A stretch of DNA of 27,591 bases from Methanobrevibacter_A sp964547125. Its GTDB lineage: Archaea > Methanobacteriota > Methanobacteria > Methanobacteriales > Methanobacteriaceae. The stretch's first letter is position 1, and each line of letters opens with the position of its first letter. Location: positions 1-27,591 of the forward strand of contig CAZJLS010000017.1 of assembly GCA_964547125.1 (NCBI GenBank), given 5' to 3'. Positions 12,301 to 15,578 of the stretch are shown here, in pieces. A program made the position numbers and the translations under genes. The notes below the pieces were generated by a model. That model searched no databases. It saw only the letters and a list, made by a program, of their open reading frames with translations, and was not told the origin of the DNA.

Positions 12301-12894
12301 TAAATAAGCAACAATTGCTCCTCCAAGTGATGCATTAATATGATTATCTGAAAAATTACAATTTTCAATAATTAAACTTCCATTAAAACCAGTAGCACTA
12401 ATTGCGCCTCCCCCACCATAATCTGCACTTGACTTATAATAACCATTAATAAAGTTTAAATCATTTATAACAACTGATACATTATTAATATTAAAAATAC
12501 GGGCTAAATGATTACCATTAAGTGTATATCCATTACCGTCAAATTTTAAATTTTTAGTAATACTAATACCAGTACTTGTAAATGAAGAATCATACACATA
12601 ATCTCCTGTGATTTCTATTGTGTCTCCACTACTTGCACTATTTATAATTGTTTGTAGTTGTGTGAATGTTCCTCCAGGTGCATTGATTGATTTTTTCACT
12701 GGTGAATCTAAAAGACTTGAGATTTGTGTGTGAGAATGTGAAGTATTTTCTATTAAAGAAGTAGATATATTATCTTCTAATGAATTATTAAAATCAGTTG
12801 AATTAATATTCTCTAGACTAATATCTTCTGCATTAACTAATCCAATACAAGCAAATATTAATAGAAATATGAAAATTCCAAGTATTTTCTTCAA
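1..12894 (-). CDS. Giant Asn/Thr-rich adhesin-like surface protein, C-terminus outside window
   Basis: This is a single open frame from 12894 to the left edge, 4,298 codons with no stop. I checked the frame at 1, 1501, 3001, 4501, 6001, 7501, 9001 and 12001 and it never shifts. The start is TTG at 12894: no ATG or GTG lies before the signal peptide, which reads MKKILGIFIFLLIFACIGL followed by VNA and a likely cleavage before EDIS. Order of domains: beta-helix, Ig-like linker, DUF11; the same again; beta-helix, three DUF11; beta-helix, then 18 or more DUF11 repeats. DUF11 motifs such as TGQWFVGNL and VTNNGP recur. It is rich in Asn, Thr and Ser and poor in Cys. Known family: secreted adhesin-like proteins of Methanosphaera and Methanobrevibacter, thought to mediate attachment. 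Ligand, anchor and C-terminus are not visible. Confidence 0.93.
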   Translation of the reverse strand, partial: MKKILGIFIFLLIFACIGLVNAEDISLENINSTDFNNSLEDNISTSLIENTSHSHTQISSLLDSPVKKSINAPGGTFTQLQTIINSASSGDTIEITGDYVYDSSFTSTGISITKNLKFDGNGYTLNGNHLARIFNINNVSVVINDLNFINGYYKSSADYGGGGAISATGFNGSLIIENCNFSDNHINASLGGAIVAYLFGDLNITNSNFYNNSLIYSYEWGYGNALAYLGSLYNDAFSSGLTIFNSSFVMNGNSTVSSGGSIWTYTSRKVNITYSIFDSNTCLWEGAGLRIGYMSYNVTVTNNIFGNNTSINGANDLWNNPDTGNGAVFNYNWWGSNTPNWSKLVTGITPENWVIMNFTSNGTVNPFSSGSIPLKVKWENVYNSTSETFDNLIGGLPEWTIKFSSNVGTLDFTTNTIKNEINNTLYYPVGTNDLTINATIDNQTLSINLVNITGNITTSNFEPQIGGKFNIILSVTNKGPKNITFYPGYEALVLKFNLPYPLVYNNSSGSGIYDNNTGQWFVGNLTVGQTKKMNITVSIPFNPIYVGMNVTGILSKDYGQLVTLTYSNVDLGNITLNIQNKTIGSYTELQSLIDATPVGGVLNVPFNIVYDPINDVSLKTGMIINKTITLEGNNFNISGDGKARVFRIINGTVLLNNISIINGYSPSGTSGGSGIQVLGQNTNLIVNYSYFFNNSAREGDGFGGGIWANAPNSLIVNNSIFINNYAKYGGGAVSSYNIYGDGYVTNKLIVNNSYFYNNSAGYYAGAVYVHYVNDSTVMQSIFINNTLVYPDDEGGYAIRIGLYGTNSKINYNVFIGKTLNTNDFWCNPSVSSYNLNDNWWGTNTPNFSNRISGTTPQTYVVMNFTTDDFIDSINGGSLILKTTLNTTYNSTSGNYSTLTGGIIPTRNLTYSWNTGSITPTSSNISEVANAYYYYSPSTSNVELNATIDNQKLTLYLINLTSEIKVNNLTPAIGDYLVFTINVTNNGPKDITYSPGLDALVINFTLPYPLQYSNSVGSGYYDNNSGLWFVGNLSSGQTKKINITVLIPFNDTFVDNNITINESYAWGHLLLSEPGFCNNLTLNIQNKTTGSYTNLQTFIDATPIGGVLNVPFNVIYDPIGDAWLKTGMRLNKTITINGNNHNISGENQARIFRCTESTIVLNDLNMFNGFYSVDENMGGGAIFFRGDNLTLNNCNFYNNSVNGYGGVLYSPSSNVINVINSNFYDNKATSGSYSEGSGAALCIYYSDDYAPGCNKFIVYNSTFYNNTAVYGGAIFTANVLNINISYSTFINNTATMSSESARGGVMRLGASGVPTTSLNVTNNVFYDNKAGYGPSAIWVNPSNYGNFNNNWWGTNNPNFTKIFSGNSPPTSYFIMNFTNLNPILYTGGSTTLEVNLTNVYNSTSNNYTTITEGLPTRTVYFEWILGNVIPNNTNITNTVTTVFNYLANMNYWTVNATIDNQTLWIGSSDIGIKIIPSNNTINDGENITYIVIVTNMGPMNATNISALINLPILGLNNINITCNNGSYNNMTSIWKIGNLNVGENVTLIINATLADPGPYLVWNTSIINVTDYYDHNFTNNTFISNVTVNQIADLEIHKNLTQNIMPQTKDNITYMITVFNNGPSTAVNVTVFDNLSSNLVYLNSSATVGYYNETTGIWFIDNITPFSNETLNITVHLNKSGRTDNWANVTSNITDNNLTNNFDNYSFETPPLSDLWVTIDMDPQASNFITFHIQAGNNGIEAANGTVVVFNLSNLYIYFNHTTDKGIYNNLTGVWDIGELNVNETVNMTLIVRLDFPTGTTFANVTTSVNITSWSTDLYPDNNTDNVTFEAEIFGNFRLLQDIVDSWSENTTQILPRSFAYDPIQDAPLPGETYDLINGVRLYKNITIVNPYGYTLGGFDMARIFNISANNVVLDGLKFYNGYSPLGAALNIHSDNVQVLRSNFTHNTLFGDYGGAIFTSGANTLICDNIFNENSATKLGGGVGAVGASNLRIINNTFINNTVESDEIFGGAVGIINSTAIVNNNVFLDNWATNAPNLGSAIYTDNSNVNLNDNWFGNNTPDMISDDLIWGLKPETYIILDWEIVNPNMTGIELNVVFLSYNRTSGVKTPLRSGLPYRNLTVIARDPTLSWYDKTYTGNNSVNYTYNPSIPVYQVNATVDYQTITLEWSTILDVNKTVVNDTIWFGDDLIYNITLVNYGPHDSPIITISDFLPENLTANTVNASSGSTSIIGSMVYWTGIINAGSTINIIVNTTPTSEGTFVNNITINSTSPYDYFWHGNWSNASAEVLPLADLSINITISDPPYYVGEEINYTIIIHNSGPSNATDVLVYIPIPSGLTFLYTWNLDGYIPNYTSSTGLWNVGVLHVNETIEINMTLRLDSPGWYNQTLNITGHVIDLNTTNNNDTVSFNVTAQVDLELNMTINKNVTIAGDTVQITYSLINKGPSNATNVSVFTVFSGLKYLGASGYGSFNNLTPFTGYWIVGNLNKNQHVLITLTFNATSLGTYTVTGRANSSDNESYWPDNYDNVTLMVTEYADLSISKTVSNSTPFLLHNVTYTITVRNNGPYNAYNVTVYDYLPSVLVYDNSTSVFNGSEWFVGTLTPGESKNISFNVTVDGIGDIWNNATVNSSTIDSNYDNNHDEVVIHVPVADDLRIYLDVIPSTPSSNTLFLINVSVWNYGYEDNNDVYVEFIIPSGLTWVSDTSSGAYNHLTGIWNIGVLGNGQRTNMEIWVMPTVVGNVTLQANVTGQVADPAPWNNRVNLTFEIVPSFDLTINKTANATSINDGDYVSFYISVSNKGPYAASDVKVIDFLPEGVIYLINNASGVYDNSTRTVNWTISSLGVGESRFIELRVRSWNPGTSFINTVNVSAYGADTNITDNTASCTVNVSQVVDLEVRLDASKVVDIDLGETINFYVTVLNHGPSNATGVVANFIVPSIFTLISENSTGTYNNITGDWLIGNLGSGENVTLNLLVKLNSTGKCVANATVNGTYPDINLTNNYDELNITATRLSDLNITAYWSNNTIYWYDLSNLTIIVGNGGLDDAINVTVKINVPGLTFVNSTGNYNNTTCIWNVGNLTVGEYKNITITFNGTDCGLWTTTGNITANGIDNNTDNNNFTLNITVLPVVDLIMTNITVNTTFTALDSILEFNVTVYNCGPCNATNTTIFGLLPAGWTVYGGSLSADIPVNTSHTFSILVNASSCGNFSVGFNATINGLDTNISNNWMYIGPIEVIYSCDLMITIKASNEYPIAGDIVVYVVTVSNLDWRTAHNVTANIALPGNLSFDHYYCASGSYNVSNCTWSIGDLSFRNSTSLFLFARVNTPGNTSFWVNVTGDDYDFNLENNNDTSIIGAVNGLDLNITISVDNSTPYTGNNITFTVVVENPSLIDATGVNIDINIPIGLVNLTCGDLNFTGSSWYVGNLTGGSSKILSFTAMPIVIGNLTVNASVNGDRFDYNLTNNFANLSISPIGVSDLEVNITCNNINPTVNENVTYTISILNKGLINVDTVFVYNNLPNSPVYSTSIPSYNPSLKLWTITNLTPNIIETLNITINHTNTGIFNYTANITGNILELNTTNNLDNITVIVSDYNDLITYLTVSNGSVIDNGFLNFTITVYNNGTFNYTNVLVHTNLPETTNYNGSGIFDTNNGLWNIGNLTSGENKTLTLTINMKNPGNYTFWANATSKEHDRNYSNNNQSLNVTIYADYDVKVNITLNGNDTINVGDNVSFIISVYNDGPSTAYNVQVLNDIFGIVDSLTKGTYAYNTWTVGTLDSGETETLILNLTTTNNGTFTYNVEATLDDIIFDRNTTNNKDNTTITVVNGVDLIITIISNSTLVNKSDSVEIFVMVYNNGTNVANNVLIDTSRLFESVTGMTYSAGFVSGTQWFIPSLNSYDNATLKLTRNILNDTIIQVNVTSDNTELNNITNYANITINITRFTDLQVKIDVNDTNPITGDNVTFTVTVYNKGNDTAENVTVFLDLPYSTDYSDVYMYDSLQGIWDVGTLLNGTNKTLNITVTLNAIGLVTFNASVNTMTNDINLSNNVDNVTLNISNLVDLGINVTVNSTNLFVGDNVTFTIMVKNLGPGNATGVIANIGLPGTISYINKGSYIAGVWSIGNLNKDETVTLKLTRTLTFADEKVYLLNVSSADVDNNLTNNNATLNLSFNLSSDLEIQILSSTGIVNATGPLNYTVIVFNHGINNVNGANVNFTLPDGFIISGNMTTNGVFGGNVWTLGTLNVGDNATLYIYGFYNSSGNKTLGVFVNSTNYDSNMSNNFANLSVFVVSQVDLCVNFTSNSYYN
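6715..7405 (-). repeat. Beta-helix module 4 of the adhesin
   Basis: This is the last and most diverged beta-helix. It opens with RLLQDIVDSWSENTTQILP and contains rungs such as GGAIFTSG and NNTFINNTV. It closes with NWFGNNTPD near 6727-6738, where Phe replaces the second Trp. It separates the three-copy DUF11 block from the 18-copy block. Confidence 0.75.
7420..8500 (-). repeat. Three tandem DUF11-like repeats of the adhesin
   Basis: Three Ig-type repeats of about 117 residues lie between beta-helix modules 3 and 4. Anchors are SIWKIGNLNVGENVTL (near 8295), GIWFIDNITPFSNETLNI (near 7925) and GVWDIGELNVNETVNMTL (near 7570). Each starts with an ADLEI/SDLWV-type strand and a VTN.GP-type turn. 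Confidence 0.8.
8830..9645 (-). repeat. Beta-helix module 3 of the adhesin
   Basis: The module opens with SYTNLQTFIDATPIGGVL and KTGMRLNKTITINGN, the same opening as module 2. Rungs include GGGAIFFRG, NNCNFYNNS and YGGAIFTAN. It closes with NWWGTNNPN near 8839-8850. Confidence 0.8.
10360..11150 (-). repeat. Beta-helix module 2 of the adhesin
   Basis: The module opens with SYTELQSLIDATPVGGVL and KTGMIINKTITLEGN and carries rungs such as VNNSIFINN and YGGGAV. It closes with NWWGTNTPN near 10371-10382. It is closely similar to module 3, including the opening DPI...KTGM segment, which suggests internal duplication. Confidence 0.8.
11880..12665 (-). repeat. Beta-helix module 1 of the adhesin
   Basis: This N-terminal parallel beta-helix segment opens with a TQLQTIINSASSGDTIEI stretch and holds short rungs of the type GGAI...NCNFSDN and NNIF. 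It closes with NWWGSNTPN around 11892-11903. This is the polymorphic-repeat style of right-handed beta-helix found in archaeal adhesins. It is followed by an Ig-like linker (MNFTSNG to ATIDNQTLSI). Confidence 0.8.
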
Positions 12895-13070
12895 TTTTTT
12901 TACAATCCTTTTAAATTTTTTAAAAAATGATGTTTAAATAATATTTTTATTACTTCAATTTTATTAATAATTATTTGGAAAAAAATCAATAAAATATCAA
13001 AGAATATAAGAAGACATAAAATAGAGAATTATGACAAAATAAGATTTAAATTATCATAATAATTATTATT

Positions 13071-13096
13071 ACAAATGTTACATTTGTTACATTTGT
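13071..13096. promoter_or_regulatory. Operator-like site 1 in the adhesin promoter
   Basis: A perfect inverted repeat ACAAATG-TTA-CATTTGT is followed at once by a further TACATTTGT half-site. It lies 177 bases upstream of the adhesin start. A TATA-like element on the minus strand (TTATATC, 13119-13126) places the expected transcription start about 25 bases downstream, inside this site. The same motif recurs at 14970 and 15475. Binding by the RHH protein at 15046 is inference. Confidence 0.65.
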
Positions 13097-13118
13097 AAAA
13101 AAAACAATACACAGTTTT

Positions 13119-13127
13119 GATATAATC
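13119..13127 (-). promoter_or_regulatory. Probable TATA box of the adhesin gene
   Basis: On the minus strand the sequence reads AGATTATATC. It sits about 25 bases upstream of operator-like site 1 and about 225 bases upstream of the TTG start, so the leader would be roughly 200 bases and AT-rich. A run of T residues for termination of the upstream ATPase gene (13131-13139) directly abuts it. Confidence 0.4.
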
Positions 13128-13130
13128 TAA

Positions 13131-13139
13131 TAAAAAAAA
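13131..13139 (-). terminator. T-rich termination tract after the first ATPase gene
   Basis: A run of eight T residues in an AT-rich context lies 20-28 bases past the ATPase stop codon on the minus strand. Archaeal RNA polymerase commonly stops at such T tracts. Since the adhesin lies downstream on the same strand, leaky termination here could also feed the adhesin. Confidence 0.35.
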
Positions 13140-13158
13140 TATTGTTAAAAATCTTTAA

Positions 13159-14601
13159 TTATAATAATGAGAATGTTATTAATGGGATATGTATTATATT
13201 ATCTTCTTTTGTTATCTTGTTTTTTGTATTTGATATTATTATTCCATATTCAGAGTCATATCTATTAATTGCTTTGGTTATTTGTTTTTTTGTTTTTTTA
13301 CCATAACCTACTTCAATTGGTATGATATTATTTAGTAGTGTTTTTAGTAGGAAGTCTACTCCACCTTTTTTAGAATCATAAAATATTTCAAAATTATAAC
13401 CTGTTTCTTGTTTGAGTTTGAATAATAGTGATGCTACATGATTTTCAGATAAATTTCCCATATAGTCATTAAAATCACCAATTACTTGTCCGCTTTCTTG
13501 GCAGATGCATGATTTAATTTGTGTGGATAAAAAGTAGTATTCTCGGGATTGTCTTTCTCTTTTTGTAATTAATCCGTATGCTTTAATTGGGAATAATAGT
13601 TGTGTTTTTTCAAATGCTTCTAGAATATTGTTTACTGAGTTTCGTGATATGTCTAGTATGTTTGCTAGTTTATTTGATGATATGTTTCCTGGTTTTTGCA
13701 TTGCGAGAATATTTAATATTTTATATGAGGCTAAGCGATTTTTACTTGTGAATGAACTTATTATGTCTAAGTCTTTTTCTATTATTCTATTTTTCATTAG
13801 TATTGTTTTTTCTATTGTGTCTTCTTTGTTATTGTTTAGTGAGAATGGGAATTCTTCGTATTGTATGTAGTCTATCCATTCTTTTTTTATGTTTCTTTTT
13901 ATTTTTAGGAAGGAATTGTTTTGTATTTTTTTCTCTATTTTTTCAATTTTGTCTGTTTTGCTTGTGAATATTAAGTTGTAAAATTCTTTAGATAAATTAT
14001 CATTTATTTTTGTGTTGTATTTTAGTTTTAGGTGTTCTTGGAAGTTTAATGGATATATTTGTTTTTTCAATAATCTTCTTGCAGAATCATAGTTATGCTC
14101 TAGGTTTATTGCATCTGAACCTGTGAATATTAAAAATACATTTGGAAATTCATCAAATATTATTTTCCCAACAATCCCCCAGTTGTTTGAGTATTGTGAT
14201 TCGTCAATGAATATGAATAATGGTTTGTTATTTAAGTATGCTTCTTCGTTTATATCAGTTATGAATAAATCTAAGTATTCTTGAAGGTTGAAATCTGCAT
14301 AATCTTTTAGTCTATCTAGATTTAGGTATAATATTTGGTGGTTGTTTATTTTGTGTTTTGTTGTTAGATAGTTGTATAATTGGTAGATTAGTGTTGTTTT
14401 TCCTGTTCCTCTTAATCCGGGCATTATGAATAGTCTATTATCTGTGTCTTCTTTTATGAATGTATCAATATAATTTTTTAAAGTGTTGAATGAGTTTCTT
14501 TTATTTAGTGTTTTGTTGTTTTTTTTGATTCCTTTTTTTACTCTTTGAGGTGTTGTTTTTAAAGTGTTTTCTAGATAGTTTATTATTTTTTCGTTTTCCA
14601 T
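13159..14601 (-). CDS. AAA ATPase with winged helix and nuclease-like C-terminus (first copy)
   Basis: The 480-residue protein has a Walker A at 62-70 (GLRGTGKTT), Walker B at 128-134 (LFIFIDE, followed by SQ), a sensor TGS at 159-161 and a likely arginine-finger stretch DSARR at 171-175. A winged-helix-like segment lies near 305-345 (NKLANILDISRNSVNNIL). The C-terminus carries VDFLLK...IPIEVG, resembling the D...ExV core of the PD-(D/E)XK fold in DUF4143-type archaeal ATPases. It is homologous to the product of 15579-17030. Length fits the family. The substrate is unknown. The ATG is preceded by AAGGGAAT; the promoter TATA is near 14677-14685. It lies upstream of the adhesin on the same strand. 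Confidence 0.88.
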   Translation of the reverse strand: MENEKIINYLENTLKTTPQRVKKGIKKNNKTLNKRNSFNTLKNYIDTFIKEDTDNRLFIMPGLRGTGKTTLIYQLYNYLTTKHKINNHQILYLNLDRLKDYADFNLQEYLDLFITDINEEAYLNNKPLFIFIDESQYSNNWGIVGKIIFDEFPNVFLIFTGSDAINLEHNYDSARRLLKKQIYPLNFQEHLKLKYNTKINDNLSKEFYNLIFTSKTDKIEKIEKKIQNNSFLKIKRNIKKEWIDYIQYEEFPFSLNNNKEDTIEKTILMKNRIIEKDLDIISSFTSKNRLASYKILNILAMQKPGNISSNKLANILDISRNSVNNILEAFEKTQLLFPIKAYGLITKRERQSREYYFLSTQIKSCICQESGQVIGDFNDYMGNLSENHVASLLFKLKQETGYNFEIFYDSKKGGVDFLLKTLLNNIIPIEVGYGKKTKKQITKAINRYDSEYGIIISNTKNKITKEDNIIHIPLITFSLL

Positions 14602-14676
14602 CTTAATTTTATTCCCTTGTTTTTTTTATTAGTTCGGATATTTTGATATTTTATTATCTATATTTATTTTTTCATA

Positions 14677-14685
14677 TTTTATATA
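14677..14685 (-). promoter_or_regulatory. TATA box of the first ATPase gene
   Basis: On the minus strand the sequence reads GTATATAAAATATG, about 75 bases upstream of the ATG. It is directly bordered by the TGTCT/AGACA repeat cluster at 14689-14767, which would overlap the TFB-binding position. Confidence 0.5.
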
Positions 14686-14688
14686 CTT

Positions 14689-14767
14689 GTCTTTTTATGT
14701 GCAATATTAAGGTAAAAATTGCATAAAAAAAGACAAAAAATTATGCAAAATTGTCTTTTTTTAGACA
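14689..14767. promoter_or_regulatory. Cluster of TGTCT/AGACA inverted repeats upstream of the first ATPase
   Basis: Alternating TGTCT (14689, 14752) and AGACA (14731, 14763) elements are present. The first pair forms an imperfect dyad with 18-base arms at 14689-14706 and 14718-14735 (16 of 18 pairs). The last pair forms TGTCT-N6-AGACA. The cluster touches the promoter of the ATPase gene, so it is a likely operator. It is unrelated to the ACAAATG-type sites. Confidence 0.55.
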
Positions 14768-14935
14768 ACCCCCAAATAAAAAATATAAAATAAAACTTAA
14801 AAATAACCGCCTTAAAACCACAACAAAAAAATAATTATCAAATAATACTAAAGTATCAAAAGTGATATTGACTTACATATATAATAAAATAATACAAAGG
14901 ATTCAATTAATAAAAAAACATACACAAAATGAAAA

Positions 14936-14949
14936 TTTTTATAAAAGAG
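14936..14949 (+). promoter_or_regulatory. Probable TATA box of the RHH gene
   Basis: The sequence TTTTTATAAAAGAG lies about 27 bases upstream of operator-like site 2, the standard archaeal distance from TATA to transcription start. A second candidate (ACATATATAATA) lies near 14875. Confidence 0.45.
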
Positions 14950-14969
14950 ATAAAATAAACTATAATACT

Positions 14970-15004
14970 GCAAATGTTACATTTATCACATTTGTTACAT
15001 TTGC
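14970..15004. promoter_or_regulatory. Operator-like site 2, in front of the RHH gene
   Basis: GCAAATG-TTA-CATTT begins the site and is followed by further CACATTTG and TTACATTTGC half-sites. The outer arms GCAAATG and CATTTGC are perfect complements. It sits at the predicted transcription start of the gene at 15046, as expected for autoregulation. It shares the half-site with 13071-13096 and 15475-15509. Confidence 0.65.
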
Positions 15005-15045
15005 GAAAACAAAAAAAATTAAAAATATAAAAAAACCGGAGGAAG

Positions 15046-15459
15046 ATGAGAAAAACTATAACTTTTGTTTGTAATAAAGACCTCTGGGAAAGAGCTAAAT
15101 ATGAGCTCCCCATGTCTAGAAGTAAATTTATTGAAAATCAGTTAAGAGCGTATTTAGATGGTGAACTTGATTCAACTCAAATTTTAACTGAAAAAATCAA
15201 TAAGAAACAAGTAGAATTAGAATTATTGAACCAAAAATTAGATGAATTAAATAAGAAAAAGGAAAGACAAATGAAAAATAAGCATTTGTTTGATAAATCT
15301 ATGGATATTGTAGATAGAATTGTAAGTATTCATGGAAAAATTGGTATTAGCCAGTTAAGAAATATTGCTAAGCAGCAAGATGTTCCTTTTGAAGAATTTG
15401 TTAAACATTGTAATGAAAATAGTGTTAATATTGTGGAAAAGTTTGAGTTACCAAGTTAA
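15046..15459 (+). CDS. Ribbon-helix-helix DNA-binding protein with coiled coil
   Basis: The 137-residue protein starts with a beta strand (RKTITFVC, residues 2-9), a helix (KDLWERAKYEL) and a second helix after SRSKFIENQLRAYL (about 23-36), the layout of Arc/MetJ-type RHH regulators. A charged coiled coil follows (about 45-85, KINKKQVELELLNQKLDEL). A small helical C-terminal region (about 90-135) is not recognised. GGAGGA lies just before the ATG. The gene is flanked on both sides by ACAAATG-type inverted repeats, and a third lies at the adhesin promoter, so a role as repressor or activator of itself and the adhesin is likely but inferred. It is divergent from the first ATPase and convergent with the second. 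A partition-type RHH protein is the alternative. Confidence 0.8.
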   Translation: MRKTITFVCNKDLWERAKYELPMSRSKFIENQLRAYLDGELDSTQILTEKINKKQVELELLNQKLDELNKKKERQMKNKHLFDKSMDIVDRIVSIHGKIGISQLRNIAKQQDVPFEEFVKHCNENSVNIVEKFELPS

Positions 15460-15474
15460 GTAAACTTTTTTTCT

Positions 15475-15509
15475 ACAAATGCTACATTTGTTACAAATGG
15501 TACATTTGT
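15475..15509. promoter_or_regulatory. Operator-like site 3, between convergent genes
   Basis: Two full inverted repeats lie side by side: ACAAATG-CTA-CATTTGT, one T, then ACAAATG-GTA-CATTTGT. The site lies 16 bases after the RHH stop codon and about 70 bases beyond the 3' end of the second ATPase gene. No clear TATA element lies at a fitting distance on either strand, so it need not be a promoter operator. Confidence 0.6.
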
Positions 15510-15578
15510 AAAATAAATTCTTATTATTTTTTTATTTTTGGGAGAAAATTTTTTTAATTCTATTTCCTCCTATTTTTT

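Noticed and set aside
13628..13967. Two plus-strand frames rich in Phe, Leu and Ser that look like membrane proteins
   Set aside because: They are the reverse strand of the first ATPase gene, whose Lys/Asn-rich codons read as hydrophobic residues in antisense.
14862..15113. Frames of about 70 residues on both strands before the RHH gene
   Set aside because: They overlap the operator and promoter of the RHH gene, are low in complexity and have no ribosome site.
13071..15509. CRISPR array from the repeated ACAAATG/CATTTGT words
   Set aside because: Only three sites about 0.5 to 1.9 kb apart, internally dyadic, with genes rather than spacers between them.
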